A DNA stretch of 64,000 nt from Xylogone sp. PMI_703 (GCA_021399445.1 JAJTUQ010000004.1:5208001-5272000), one strand, 5' to 3'; positions 45,601 through 59,925 are shown, counted from the stretch's first letter. The notes: generated from the sequence alone by a model not told the origin. Translations and numbers: made by a program.

Positions 45601-48600
45601 AACGAGCGGACCACAAGCTTTACTTGCTCGGTTGACTTTGTCATAAGTAAAGTCTTCGTTGGAGAGAAATTCATTTCTCATCTTCATTCGGAGATTCTTC
45701 GTCATCTGCTTCTCGTTATCATAGTTAACGATGCTAGCAATGAAATCATCTCTCCTCACGATAGCCTGTACAGTCTTCCAACTATCGATCTTGTGACCCA
45801 AGAGAGTACAAACCGAATCAAGAGCGAGCTTGACACCTGAGGGCGGATTTGCCATTGATCTAACTTCAGTGAGATGTTGTCTTTTAATATTGCTGACACT
45901 CTTCTGTGCTTCGATAACGGCGGGTTCAGCTTTGGCCAAGTCATTCAACACAAGCTCCCGACGCTTAGATACCTCAGTTTCCTGTTTCTCGAGGGCTACT
46001 TGGATCTCCAAGGATGTGGCTTTTCGTTGTTCAGCTTCCCTTTGGTCGGCGACCATACGTTGCAACTTTTCGTTTGCCTCTGCGTCTTTTCGTTCAAGCT
46101 GACCCTTCTTTTCCGCCAGACTAACCCGAAGATCACGAACCTTATCCACGGTGTCTCGTAGCTTTTCTAGTCCAACATTAAGATGTCTTTGTTGTTCTTC
46201 AAGGTCCTCCCGCTTTTCGTTGTAAAGCTTCACGTATTGAGCAACGAAATCCAAGAAGTGCCTTGGGGTTAAGAAGGTGACTCTGCCTTGTTGTTTGAGA
46301 AGTTTGGAGTTAAACCTATGAAGAGAATAATGAATGTAGACCATGCAGTTGACCACAGCTTCACGATGACTCGGAGGTAGGTTGAGCTCTCGGTAAGCAA
46401 CCGGAAGTGTATCTGGTGCGGCATAGTTGGTCTTGTCGAGGTCGACTGATTGAGTTAATTCTGTCCCAACCTGGAACAAGGCTTGATCTGACCAGTCTCC
46501 AAACCAGTTTAGGACGCAACGGTTGAAAAGTGCAGGGCTTGTAGCAGCCTTGGATGATAGTCCGTCTTCGGGAGGATTCATGGTAAAGACAACGTGGAGG
46601 TTCTTGACTATTTGGCCAGTAAACCATTTGTATAGCTCTTCCTGGGAGTCTAATAGAAGACCCTGCCTCTGTGCACCTTCTTTGCAAGCTGTCATCAAGG
46701 ATGCAAGCTCATCTCCTTCGAAAAGTCCCGGAACTTCAGCGTTGGCCAGGAGGGTGTTCATTCTTTCCAAAAATCCGGAATCAAGGACATTTGATTCATC
46801 CATGATAAAGCAGATCTTCTCACCCTTGCAACCACAACGTCGCAGTACGTCGCGAAGATCATCATCAAAGTCTTCAGCTGAGTATTTCCCATGTACCTTG
46901 ATTTGAAATACTTTGAGACCATTCATCCAGGCAACAAAACGAGATAGAGTAGTCTTGCCACTGCCGCTGACGCCTATGAGAATCAAGTGACCTTGAGGCT
47001 GTCTAAAGACACGATCAATACGGAGAACATGCTCCAAGACATCGTTGAAAAGAATAAGCGGCACATCAACCTCTTCCTCACAGAAGGTCTTAAGTCTCGC
47101 CTTGACGAAGTCTCGAAGTTGTTCTCTGTCAACCGGTACATAATTCTTAGACAACCAATTAGAGAATAGAATAGGGCCACCCAAAGCTTTTTGTTCGTCG
47201 ACTGTGGGGAAGTACTCCAGAGCAATACGGTTGACGGCTTCATTCGTCCATTTGCGTTCTTCCTCTAAGACTAGACGATCTTGGAAGAGTCGTAAAGCTT
47301 CATGAGCCCAGATTCTAACCAACCCCTCAATCGAAAGCGCTTCTAGTGGGCGAATGGCTTCGTAAATACCCCTTACCCATCGTGTAAGCTCACGAGGACT
47401 GTACACGTAGTGTGGTTGAATCTTAGGAGTAAACCGCTGTTGGGATTCCAAGTAGAACTTCACCATAGCCTTTGTAAGCGCTTCAGCGTAACCCCTCAGT
47501 GATGGAATGATCTTCAAAACGGCAGTAGTGAAGGTGCCGTAGATCTGTTGGAGAGATATTTCGCCAGGGTAATCAACCATGACAAGGGGAGCGTGGCGTA
47601 GAAATCGAGCACCCATTGGGGTTCTGCCAGCATCGGTGGGAGGGTTGCAAGCACCAACGAACTGGATGCGGTCGAGTGTAACCCAAGTCTTGTCCGAGGT
47701 ACGCCAGAATCCATTCTGCTCAACAAGTTGACGCAAGAAAGATATAGCTCTCTGCGTGCCATACTTGTCCGGTGCAGGTAAGTTTATCTCATCACAGAAG
47801 ATAACTAGCCATCGTCCAATTTGAGTTGGAGAGAGCATGACACCATTGAGAGTCTTCTTGTATTCACAATACTGCTCAAATGTTTTGATGAGTAGATCCG
47901 GCGTGGTTGCGCTTGAGAAGTTGAGTCCTACAACTTCCATGTTGGGTAGTTTACGAAGGGCGCTGAACAGTGTCATTGTCTTTCCGGATCCAGGAGGGCC
48001 GCAAAGCAGTAAAGGTTTGTGCTCTGCTAGCCATGAGTATAGCACATCCTCATGACGGACTGTATCAAGAGTAGGGATGACTACATCCGTTTGAGTAATT
48101 GAGTGCGTATTCACTTCGATCGTAGGAACCTGGTTCTGCCAAGGTGCCCATTCTGCCCTTGGAAGAGTAACATCATAGTCAATGAGAGATCCATTCTCAC
48201 TGATAATTGGAGCTCCAAACGTAGCAATTCCGGCTAGATAATCACCAAATGCCTTTCTGTCTCCCAGGGGACAATCACCTGTTAGAGACCATACAAGTGC
48301 CAACAGTAATTTCTTAGCAACGTAGGACTCCACTTGCTCAGGATCAAGAGGGAAGTCAACATGTTGGGCATTATACTCGATAAGGTCTCTGACACTCTTA
48401 TTGAGAAGTGAAAATAGAGTTGTAAGCACACGTGCAGTAGTGTATTCCATGATGTGGTTATACCCCTCCGCCCGTGTTAAAGCGGTGAGAATAAAGTCAT
48501 CAGTCAAGAGGAAAGCTTGAAGGAGCTCAGCAACTTGTTGCTGCACTACCAAAGCCTTTGCACTAGACTGCCCGGTGGTAACAGCATCTTCATCGAGGTC

Positions 48601-51600
48601 TTCAAATGCAACCGACTTGAGTTTTTCCAAGTAATTGGTTACCATCATGTTAGAAGTGACTGTGTCTTCATTAAACCATACCATACCACATCGACTTACT
48701 GTAGCTAGGGTGGCGTATTTCAATGTCTCGACTTCGAACATAATTCGCACGTTTGGTGGGAGATTCAGACGCTCACCATTAGGTAATGTAAGGAGCTTGT
48801 TGTCATCCAGGACACTGTTCAAGTTTTCAACCCATTCGGGATCAACATCACCATCAAAGACAATCCAATGTCTCTTCGACTCCTCTCCACGAAGATTGTC
48901 CACTATCTTTCTCAGGATGCTCGTAAAGAGACCGTCTGTCCATTCTCTTGTGGTGGAGTCCAGATTACCATATAACGCCTCTTTAGACATAACTTTGGAA
49001 TCAATAACATGGCAAACACCTTCGACCCCTTCCACTTGCTGAAGAGCTTGTAAGAGAAGCTTCCACGCTACGGATTTCCCAGAGCCAGAGTTACCAACCA
49101 TCATAACACCATGATGTATAGTCTGGATTTGATAGAGCTGAAGTATCTTTGTCATCCAAGTATCATTGACAACAAGATTTCTCTCCTTTGCAATGCTTCG
49201 AATCGCATCTTGCAGTTTTTCTAAACTGGCTGGCACATATTCTACGCCTGGGAACGAGTCTGCCTCAATTGTCCTCATAATCTCGACGTCATCTTTAATG
49301 AGCTTCGGAGCAATAGTTTCCCGAATACTTTGCACAATAATTTGAGGTTCTATTTCTTCTTCCGGTCCGAGGTCGCCTCCTGTATCTAGCAACCGAGCAC
49401 GTTTCAGACCACCAGAGCTAACAAGTACGCTCTTTAATGCCCGCAACCCAAAATCATAATGGGCTTGTTTTGATAATCTTGACGAACATTGATCAAAGAA
49501 TGGAACGGTCTGCTTTGATAGCTTCTTTGCCTGGTTGAAGCCTTGAGAGTAAAGCATAACTTCAGCAATGAGCTCTTTGTCGGGCTTTGACATCGCGACG
49601 CTCCGGAAGAGCTTCTTCAAATTGTCTGGTAGATTGGAACGACCGGCATAGCCAGGATTCATGGTAATAAAAATACCGGTATTAGCATTAACCCGGAGCT
49701 GTCTACCGATGAGCTCGATCTGAGATTTTTCGTCCTCCATTCCCTGTTTCAAGCCGAGCTGTATATTTTGTACTTGTTGAGATACCGCTGACAATATGCG
49801 TTCTTCCAGTCGATTGAACTCATCAAAACAACCCCAAGCTCCGACTTGGCAGATACCAAGGAATATACGACCCATGGCTTGAAAATCAAATGTGTCATCA
49901 CAACAAAACACGAGAGTGAACCTTCCTAATTGCACGCCTAATGCTTTGACTGACTCAGTCTTACCAGTTCCAGCTGGCCCGTATGGAGATCCACCAAGTC
50001 TTTGACATAATGCCTGAGTCAGTGTCAGGAAGCATCGATCTGTCAGTGGTGTTCGAACAAGACGTTCTACTACTCCGAGATATTCAAACCCATAGTTAAG
50101 CTTTGCATTTGCCATTTTAATGTGTAGGCGCTGTAAGAAATCTCCTTCAGGTTTGTATACATAGCGCATCTGAAGTAGCCAGAGGTAGTGAGTAGGGGTG
50201 GAAGCATTAAGATTGATAAGCTTTTCTATAACATCCCTTTGGTGAACACACTCGGTGATAAGATGCTCGCATCTCTTCCTTTGGATCGGGTTAAGATCTC
50301 CAAGAACTGTAGAGGCAAGCAGTCGAAGTACTTTGACTTCTTGCTTGTGTAACTTCTCTAGGTCTGAACCACCTGCTTCTAATGCTCTGTCAATTGTAGA
50401 AGTCCAGACTACTTGGGTTCCCAGGACAACTATTTGGCTAGGATACGTGCTAATATATTCGTTGAGGGCATTTTGATCCAACTCATCAGCAGCAAAGATC
50501 TCTTCGTACTGTGCAACGGCTTCAGCCAGGAGCTCTGCGAGTGTTGCTTTCATGCCATTCTCGAGAAGAGCTAGCCAATCATTGATCTTTGGCGTCTTGA
50601 TAAGAGAAATCTCTTTTTTAAGACGAACTTCTTCGCCTTCCTTTGAGGTGAAACCGGAAATGATATGATCCTCGTCCATGATGAGACCAGACAACCCAGC
50701 AAACATCTTCTTGAAGTGCTTGGCTATTCTCAAGGTATCATTGCTGTTACCAATTATTTCAAGAAGATCCTCATCACCAACGAAATAAAATCGTGGGAAC
50801 GATACACGCTCCTTCTCAAGATATTCGCCAAGAGCTTTCTGGATTTTGTTCAGCAGTTCTGCGAGACGTTCCAAAGATTTCTGAACGCCTGAGATGTTAA
50901 GGACGTCCAATACAAACGGTTGTTTGTATACCTTCTTCATTACCGCAAAGAATTCCTGATTGATGTTTTGGAATCTGGATGACTCTATAGGAAGAAGATG
51001 TTTAATATCTGCATTACCCGTGAACACACCTTCCAAGTAAACCCATTGTCGCTGGACATCAATCCAGACATCAAAGAGTACGTGAACTCGGTTGAGCTTG
51101 TCTTCCCAGGATGAAGCATCCTCTTCAAATTCTTTGTAATAAGGAGAATGTCGCATAGCTTGCAAGGAGTTAAGATTTTCACTGCACTTCGCAAACAGCT
51201 CGTCCCATCCTCGAATGAGACGGCACTTGTTCTGATAATTGACGAGATCTAAGGAATAGCTGGTCCAAGTCTCACGGACTTGTTTCAAAAATTCCTCGAG
51301 TGCCATTTCTCCCTGTGCTTGCGCGATAATATCACGAATAACCACTTCGCTAGCAACTAAGTTTAAATCCCACACTTCCCCTAGGGTCATGGATATTGGA
51401 GAGTACCGTTTTCCTGGCTTGAGAGCCTTGAAGATCTTGTTCCAATGACGATCTCGAACAGCCTCAGATTTCAACTCTGTAAGAACCGGATTGACTTTCA
51501 GATACTGTCGGAGTACATTCTGCACGTGTTCGAATGCAGCGTACTGTCTCATACGGCTAGGCATATCTTTGGTCATCTTGATCAAACCATCAATCGCAGA

Positions 51601-54600
51601 TCTTAGTTTACGCGGCTGTACACTATTCCAGAGTGTCTCCTTGAGTTCGTTGAGACTCTTCCATATTGTAGATAGCGCCGCCCAGACAGACTTGAAATCT
51701 TGCACCTCTTCAAGTATTGTCCCAAGAATCGTATCCGGACTAGCTGGGAGGTCCAAAGCTTCTTTGGCACGGGCAACCATTTCAGATTCCTCATGCAATT
51801 TCGTGATGCGACTTTCGAAGGAAGTTAACGTTGCAGAAGCAACATCTGGAGCTATTGTGCCTGAGACTGGTTTTTCTTCATTCCATTGTGTTGTGATCTC
51901 TGCGATTTTATCGGCCACAACTTTGTCTTCAGCAGTTATTTTGGCACGAAGTGCGTCGGTTTGATCCTGAACAATCTTGGCTTTTCGGGTGAGGATCTCA
52001 TTTAGCGCATTCCATTCAGAATCAACCCGTTCAACATCTAACCAATCGCTAGGAAACTGGTATCTTTGGCGTACTAGAGTGGTCTGGCCCTGTCTAAACG
52101 TCTCGACCTCTGGGCCCCAAGCTTTTACCTTACGCTTACAAGTCTGGACAATTGTAATGAACTGGACTGCTTGTGCTGTAGACGAGGCCTCCAAAGATTG
52201 GCCTTCTAAATCCCGTCGTGCTTTTTCAATCTCAGCGTGCACTTCACGAATGCGGGAGCCTAGTCGGCTTGCAAACTTCGTTAGAATCTCATGCTGCCAT
52301 TGGTCGTACTTGGCATTGACCTTTGTTTGGACTTGATCATAATCAATGGTCAGACTGCCAAACGACCGGCTTACTTCTGTGGTGTCGAAAGTCGACCGTG
52401 TTTTTCGAATCTCTTGCAGCAACTGTAGCCACTTAGATAGCTGTTCGCCCAGAATTTCGTATACTTGCTCGGCTTGCAGATCCCAAAGAGACTGGAACTG
52501 AAGCCATTTATCAACATAGGTACTGATATGGCCCAGTTTATTTTCAACTGCAGTGTAAACTTGAAGCAAACTCTCTGCACAGGAACTGGGGAGATCGGTG
52601 AAGCAGACTTCTCCATCTCTTGCAGTAGCCAGAGTCATTTCATATCTAGTAGCTTTGATCTTGCTAAGATTACACACCACACCAAGCCAATCATGAAGCT
52701 GCGAAAACCAACTTGCTCGGGCGTATTCCAAAGGTGGATCCAGATAGATTACTTGATTTCGCATTGATATCTCGTGTACGAGGTGCTTGAGTGACGGCGC
52801 TTGGCTAGATGACTCCGTACTAACCGTTCGAATATCCTTGTTCACCCCGTCAGAATCATCGTTTTCAAAGACTGTGATCCACGCATCAATAGCTTGCCGT
52901 AACCTTGCAAGCAAGGTGACTTTGATGCGGTCATTCATCTCCCTCACCCAGTAGGCAAGATTAGCATAGTTTTCCAGGTTCAGTTTGTCGACAGCCATCT
53001 GTATTGTTTCGAGACGTAACTGAAAGGCGCGGGACTCGTATGGGCAGGTCGCCAGCTCAGAGAGTGCCTTCTGTACTGTGTTGTTGATTATCGCCAAGGT
53101 GGCAGTCTTGCTCTGCAGCAGAGATACTGATGCGGCAAACTCTCGCACAAACTGAACATGCTTGCTCTCCGCTCTACCACTACCATGATCCGGAACTCCG
53201 TTCGAGAGATATGAGGTCTGTTTAATGTGAATGTCGTACGAGTGTACAAACGATTCCCATCTGAGAGGGACGCCTTTCGTGATCAGAGATTGAACATTGT
53301 TCTGGTATCCACTTAGGAGTATCGATACATCAGACATTTCAGATATTTGCCGAGTAGTCTGCGAAAACGTACGCACAGTCTCCATGAGACTCACAGCATA
53401 TGGGTAAACTCTCTTTGCCTCTTTAGCGATGTTGTTGATTTGATGTGGTACTGCATAGTTAAGCCATATCAAGTTGCGAGTCTCTTTGAAAAGTGCAATA
53501 ACTTGCGGATCAAAGTTCACGGCCAGTTCCAGGGCATAGTTTGCAGCTCGCACCTTGTTAATATTAAAAAGGCGCCCAGAAATAGAAATTTGTCGTCGCT
53601 GCACATCGTGCAGCCAAGCATCGTAGATAGGTCGAGTATCCAACTTCTTCCTAAACAGGTTGCTCTCGCTTTGAAGCTTCTGACCTTCAGCATGGAGAGC
53701 CCAGTCGTGACCCAAAACGTCCTCAACCTTCTTCATGTACCCATCAAGCTGGCGTTCAATCTGCCGTGCCCAGATAATGGCCCCGGAAACTGGCGGAAGG
53801 TCACGGAGCTGTGCCATAGCATGAGCTTCAGAATGACCATACTGGTGTTTGAAACGCTCATGGAGACCAGAGATGTCATGCTTCACATTATCAATGAGTG
53901 TACTCTGATACTCAGCAATAGCACCACGGATCTTCGGCCGTACTAGAAGAGCGTTGAATTTCGAGAAGACTCGGAACATCTCATTGGCATTGTTCTTCGC
54001 TGTGGCCAATCTATCCCTAAGTCTCGCAATAATTGAATTCTCCACACGTGATGTCCGTTCATTATAAGTCATTTCTGCCTGAACCCAGATCTGAGTACCC
54101 TCTGGCGTAACATCTAAGAGATCTACATTATTCAGTGCAGCCCATGCTTGTTGAACCTCCTCAACGGCATCGACATCGCCCATTTCCTCAACGAGGACCA
54201 CTGTAGTACCGTCTGTAGCACCATTGGAGCTGGTCTTAGGGCCGAGCACATTGACTATGGTCTTCTGTAGCTGCTCATGATTGTCTCGAAAAGTGCCAAC
54301 ATATTTCAACCTTGCTTGAAGATCGGCATGTTTTGGCACAATCTTTATCGGTATGAATTTCTCGTTCCGTCGGCGAGTAACTTCTCGGGCTACATTGGTA
54401 AATTCCTTGACATTTTCATCCCAAGTACGCCAGATATCATCGGCCGCTGCCATCAAAATCCTGAAATCACGGTAATCTAGATGCATCAATTGTCGGCCAT
54501 TTAACAAAGAATGCAGTTGGGTGTCCAAGTCTGCTGAGATTGCTTCGACCAGTGGCAGTGCACGCCTTATGGGGTAAGGACATATCCGAAGTTTTTTATT

Positions 54601-55823
54601 TAGGTGAGCAAATATCAGATTTATTGATGTCTGAACCTTTGCAAGGGAAGTTGCAGACAATAACTCATCAAGGGGGAAGTCTCGCATGAGTTGATTGTAT
54701 TTCTGCACTTTTTCCGTGGCTTCCTTCAACCCAGTATCAGCAGAGAAACTAACTGTGGCTTGGAAACGCTTTGCATGTCGGAGAATATCAAGTGTCAACA
54801 TAACGCCATCACTTCGCAGCTGACCCTCGATTCCCTCCAAGGCGGATTCCATCGATAACCAGAAGTTTATTTCCTGAGTAGCCGTTCCACTGGTAGGATC
54901 TCTTGACATTTTTGTGATAGTCTGTATTGACTTGATCCATCCATTTACGGTGGATTGTAGATTATTGAGGAATGTGCTGTCTTGTATGAGTGGTCCGGGG
55001 ACGAACTCAACTGAGGGTTTGACATTTCGAGACGAGGCTTCATCAAGAGCATTTTGGACAACAGGGTGCAGTGGAAGAACAAGTTCTGGGATTTCAATAT
55101 TTTGCTGAAGGTGTAGTAAACTTAATTCCAACTCGGCTATTTTTTTCTTTGTCACAGGTATGCCGGTCTTTGCCTCTACATCTGATCTACCTTTGGTTCC
55201 GTTGCTAGTTTGTTGAGCTCTAGTGAATGCATCAAAATAAGGCGCCAGCGCTAGATGAACCACGGAATGAAGAATCTCAAAGGGAGATACGGAGGCTCCC
55301 CCTTGGCCATTTGGATTGCTGCCCAACGACCCAACTCCCGGCAAATTAATGATTTGTATCTGAGAAGAAATTGGTAGTGTTGGATCTATTGGCTGTGGTC
55401 TCTTCAGTAATGCGATAGAAGCAACAGTTGTAGAGGAAACGGAAATATCAGCTGCTAGATTATAATTATAGGTCACCGAGTCTATTACCGGTATTAGTGT
55501 AGATCAGATTCCTAGGCTTGGAATGGACTACCTGGTAAGTCTACCCCATTTTCAGCTGCGTCATGAGATACGATATCCTTCTGGACGTATAATGCAGGCT
55601 GGGATTCAGTCGCAAATCGGGTACATCTCTGAAGGGTATCTGGATATCGAGCTTTCGAAAGGAGGCTGCCAACACTTTCTAACTCTTTTCGTGTTGCTCC
55701 CAAAGTAACTTCAAGAACCTGTACCAGGTGCTCCACCATCAAAATAGGGTCGATCGGTGGAAATACGCCATTGTTGATTCCGTTCGCAGAGGGAGCTTCA
55801 GGAGCGGCGACCGCACCATCCAT
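42680..55823 (-). CDS. DYN1: Cytoplasmic dynein heavy chain
   Basis: Three exons: 55823-55532, 55481-43201 and 43147-42680; 4,346 aa, the expected length for a fungal dynein-1 heavy chain. The first intron joins ENGVDLP to [12 protein letters not shown] and the last joins EFNDSD to [11 protein letters not shown]. The motor has AAA1 [10 protein letters not shown] (~1930) with [11 protein letters not shown]2 GNSGSGKS (~2230), AAA3 GPPGSGKT (~2595) and AAA4 GVSGSGKTT (~2937). A long coiled-coil stalk with the microtubule-binding tip lies around 46.2-45.2 kb, followed by AAA5-6 and a short C-terminal domain ending [11 protein letters not shown]. The N-terminal ~1,400 residues form the tail that binds intermediate chains. 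It is the minus-end motor for nuclear migration and endosome transport in hyphae (A. nidulans nudA, N. crassa ro-1). Exon 2 alone is 12.3 kb without a stop. Confidence 0.97.
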
Positions 55824-56605
55824 AATGGTTGTATAAAATCTATTGGATCAATATCATCTCCTGAAATATAACGAGAAGTATTAGGTATCGCAACACTGAT
55901 GTCCACAAGAGTTCCGGTAAAATCAGCTGCGTTGGTTGTAATATTAGGTGCAAAAGAGAGTATGTTGACTTTGTAAGGCCGAAATCCACAGTGCTGTCGC
56001 GAACGCGAGTTTGCTGTAACTTTTACTTCCCAACCCCTGAAGCATGTCGCGCTAGTACAAGAAAGGCGCAATGCAGATAAGGCGACCCACAGACAATGCG
56101 CCTCCGGTTCGATACCGTTTGTACGGTGAAGCACGGATGTATGATTGACAAGCGTGAATTATGGAATACCAAATAATATTTAGCTGATGGATCATAGCTC
56201 ACATCTTCGTAGAATATCTTACCGGATCCACACAACGCTGTTTCACTTAATTGGCTAGCAAAGACATCATGTGATATGAGAGGTGAGGGTGATATTGATA
56301 GCGTTAACCAACATAGATAAAACACACTTTGAAGCGTGTTTCAACCAACTCCAGTCGCATTATATACGCTTCTTCTTTACACTGCTATAGGCATTATAAT
56401 CTTTATGCTAAAAGCAGCAACTTATACAAGTAAAGTTCAAAATGTTTGAGGTCATTGACGTAGTCTTACACCGAGTGTCTTTATCAGGAAACCTATCCCA
56501 TGATTTCGAGATATACATCCAGCACTCGTAAAATAGGTCGGTTTCAATGGCGGACCGATCACAGGCACATGGACCTTAATTATCAACCTAACAAGGGTTG
56601 CAAGC
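55824..56605. other. Spacer upstream of dynein, downstream of TOM20
   Basis: Both neighbours are on the minus strand, so this is the dynein promoter plus the TOM20 3' region. Minus-strand frames of 100-130 codons here overlap one another and have no family resemblance. Confidence 0.55.
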
Positions 56606-57300
56606 TTAATCGAGTCCAACACCACCAAGCACTCCACTATCAGAACCTGGGCCACTGAATGGGCCAACATGAAGGTCTGAGTCAGCAGCAATCATCTCAG
56701 CAAGGATATCGAGAACAGGCTGTAGAGAAATATTAGCTAGCATCATTAATGTTGCAGCTATCGAAAATACCTTTGGGACGGTTTTGTCATATATCGAGAT
56801 CAGGTCTGGAGGTTGTGGATAGACTTTGAGCGCTCTGTAGAAACACAAAGCAGCTTCCATATTGTGGGAGCCTAGGCCCAAATGAGTGAGCAAAGATCCA
56901 TGGGCTATTACTTTTCATCATCACAGCAGACGATTACGTACCATCGGCACTCAACTGCTCTCCCCTACCAACTTCTTGCATGAAGAAAGCCTCTTTCTCC
57001 TCTACATCGACTGGGAATCCTTCTTCTTTTGCTTCTTGCACTGCGACCTTGATAGCCTGCCTCTGTTTTATTGAATTGGCCTCAGCCTCTTCCTTTGCAG
57101 CTCTGGCTTGTCTCTTAGACTCCTTCTTTAGTTGTTTTCTGAATGATGGATCCGTCCTTCGACGGTGGTCAAAGTAGACAGCATATGCTATGGAATAGTC
57201 ATCAGAAAAGCTCAATAATGTAAATCAAAAGCCCCTCACCAAGGAAACTAGTAGCTACAACACCAACACTCAGTGCAACGACAGTTGTCGTTTGAACCAT
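56606..57300 (-). CDS. TOM20: Mitochondrial import receptor TOM20
   Basis: Four exons: 57300-57240, 57187-56942, 56871-56771 and 56719-56606; 173 aa. The product starts [34 protein letters not shown]: an N-terminal membrane anchor (~5-24) followed by the basic segment typical of Tom20. A charged Lys/Arg/Glu/Ala helix follows, then the TPR-like receptor core [39 protein letters not shown], which binds presequences. The C-terminus is Gly-rich. Intron 3 is 51 bp and stays open in frame, so retention would insert 17 residues between PK and PVLDI; the family pattern shows it is removed. For intron 2 the acceptor at 56872 gives a 70-bp intron; a nearer AG would leave only 37 bp, too short. The gene is divergent from EXO84. 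Confidence 0.93.
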
Positions 57301-57661
57301 TTTGAGGGCCAATTCAAATGCACAGCGGCTGTGAAGAACTGTAAAATCTCGGTTAACAAGCTGGCGCCACTGTCGCGATGTTTGATTGAATTGGTTCTGA
57401 AGAGCTCCTCAGCTGTAGTCCAAGATCTGAATGAATTTTAATAAATTCCATGTCTTTGCCTCAGGCGTGGTAACACTAGCGTCATTAGCCGGGTGCGGCG
57501 ACCACCGTAATCTGGAGAGCTCAAGCTTTAGCGTGGAACATCAAGTGCCGCGACGTGGGCATATCTAGATAGACTGGGACCCTTCAGTAGCAAATCCAGA
57601 TCTACCCAGAGAGCCAAAAAATCTAATTCATAACATATATTTTGTGGCCGAGGACTTCATC
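57301..57661. promoter_or_regulatory. Shared divergent promoter, TOM20 / EXO84
   Basis: 360 bp between two divergent start codons. No named factor site recognised. The compact distance suggests shared control of the two genes. Confidence 0.5.
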
Positions 57662-59925
57662 ATGTCGGAACAGACGAGTAGAGGTATCTCCTTAAGGACG
57701 AAACGAAAGGGAGGACGTCCAACCATCAGTGCGCCAAAACAGATATCTGCCCCTATATCTCAAGCAGGGACAGAACCAGTTATCACTACGACGGCTAAAC
57801 TACCAGCTGCGCTACAACGTCCACAAGCTGGAGGAAAGGTAGGATACTGGCTCCCCATACTGTCTCTTACCTAGGCTTGGTTCTGATTGATATTAAACGA
57901 CACCTGCAAATAAATGAGTATAGCTCACAAATCAATAGACCTCCGATCTTGTCAAACGCCGATACTCCACGCGATTCAATAATCCACCCCAGGGTTTTGA
58001 CTCTAGCAATCCTTCCATCCCCTCTGTCCCTTCGCTGCCAACCCAATTTGCATCTTCCAATGACCGGGATAAAGGGCCATCACCGGCAAAAGGACCTGGA
58101 TTGACGGTAGATCTAGCCGCCTTGCGAGATCCCAACTTTCGACCCGAGCAGTGTAAGCTGCTGAATTCTGTCTATATCATCAAACTATAAAGCTAATGAA
58201 TTTCTCAGATGTCGCTTCTATCCTCACGGATGCTTCTGAAAATGATATTCTTGAGTATCAGCAAGCTTTGCAGAAATTAAGAAATAGGGCTTCAACAGAC
58301 CTTCAACAAAATGTATATCAGAACAGGACGCAGTTCATTAGGATTAGTAAAGAAGCCGAAAAGTTGAAAGCCGAAATGCGTGCTTTACGGAACCTGATGG
58401 CTGAACTAAAGACGAATACAACTGCTCTTCGCACAGGATCCTCTCATGGCGCCGATGATGGTGCAGAATTAGGCCTCGCCCCAGCACTAAGTAAACGAGA
58501 TAAAAGGAGTTCTGTTGCTGACAGAACTGCTATGTGGAACTCTCAACTTCAGGTATATAGACAGTCTTACACCATAGAAATGAACCGCTATACTAAGATG
58601 ATGTAGGCATTATGGAAAACCGTCGAAGGCTCGCAGAAATTCTTACCTGCACTTCCTGGACGTCATGTAGTGCAAAACGCCGGTTTATGGATAGAGCTCG
58701 ACAATGCGACATGGAAATCTCGACGAGCTATGCAGATTATTCTACTTAATGACCATCTGCTTGTTGCTTCAAGGAAGAAAAGAAAGATCGAGGGTGGAAG
58801 CCCCCAGGACCAACAACAAGCCCCATCCAAACTTGTTGCCGACCGCTGCTGGCCCCTGCTCGATATCGAAATGGTTGACTTGGCTGGGACCAGCGAGTCT
58901 GCAAGTGGTCGCAATAAAGTTGCCGATGCGATAATGATCAGAGGAGTTGGCCAAGAATCCTTCACCTACTGTACTGAAAAACCGGGCGACAATGAGAAAA
59001 CGATGTTAATGATGAATTTCCGAAAAGCAGTTGAAGAGCTCCGTAAGAGCCTTCGATCGGAGATGGAGACTAGCAACAAGGCGAAGGAAACAATCAACTA
59101 TTTTGCCTCGCGCGATCCAGGGCTACTCAAGAAGACGGAACTACTTGAGACTTTGTCAGATATCAAGGATATGCTGATTGAAGTTGATGGAAAACAACAA
59201 AACCTCCGCTGGGTCGAGGGTCAGGTCGATGAACTTGACATTGACATTGCCTTGCAGCGTTTTGAAACTGCCGTTCAACGTGTCGAAAAGCTAAACGCAC
59301 TTGCCAAAAGTCTTAAAAGTAATGTGGTTGCTCAGAACTTTATCAATTTCAAAGCAGAAGAAAGGGCAACAAAGCTTGCTGGATTGATTACTCGAGAGCT
59401 TATTGAATCCCATAATGAGCTCAAAAAAACAAAGGTGAATGTGGGCTGGCTTGCTCGATTGGGATTTGAAGATCGAGCGCGGGAAGCCTATCTCGAGGCA
59501 CGTGCTAATGTTATACGCAAGAGATCAAGGTATGTCCAGTTACTTTGCCATCAATTTGTAGCTAACAGGGATAAAGGCAATGTATATTTGAGGGAAATCT
59601 GCATCAATATATATGGCAAATCTCTTTTGTCTACTTCACTATTATTCGGAACACCGTCTCCACTTTCCAGCAGTGCTTTCCTCCTTTGCTCATGAGCGCC
59701 TGTGTCAAATGGGCTAAAGAACAAGTGGAAGCATTCAACACAATACTAGCTCGACAGTTAAGCAGTACAGAAAGAGATGGACCGGAATGGACAGAGTGCA
59801 TGAATCAGGCGAAGGAACATGCCAATATGCTCTCAGAAGTTGGCCTTGATTTTAAGAGTCTTGTTGGACGAGATGATAGATTGAAGGATGGCACAACCGA
59901 TCCAGTAGGCTTAGGGTTAGCATGA
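57662..59925 (+). CDS. EXO84: Exocyst complex component EXO84
   Basis: Five exons: 57662-57838, 57939-58152, 58209-58552, 58607-59529 and 59577-59925; 668 aa. The N-terminus is basic and disordered (GISLRTKRKGGRPTISAPKQIS), followed by KRRYSTRFN. Residues ~131-245 are the Vps51/Exo84 coiled coil (VASILTDASENDILEYQQALQKLRNRA). Exon 4 encodes the PH domain (~255-375: GLWIELDNATWKSRRAMQIILLNDHLLVASRKKRK), then the CorEX helical bundle. Exon 5 gives QCIFEGNLHQYIWQISFVYFTIIRNTVSTFQQCFPP and ends VGLDFKSLVG. The last intron must use the second acceptor (AAAG at 59576); the first would shift the frame into an early stop. EXO84 is one of eight exocyst subunits tethering secretory vesicles to the plasma membrane at hyphal tips. 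Confidence 0.94.

Noticed and set aside
56842..56941. 37-bp second intron in TOM20 using the nearest AG
   Set aside because: It is in frame but shorter than fungal introns allow. The acceptor at 56872 gives a 70-bp intron and the expected receptor sequence.
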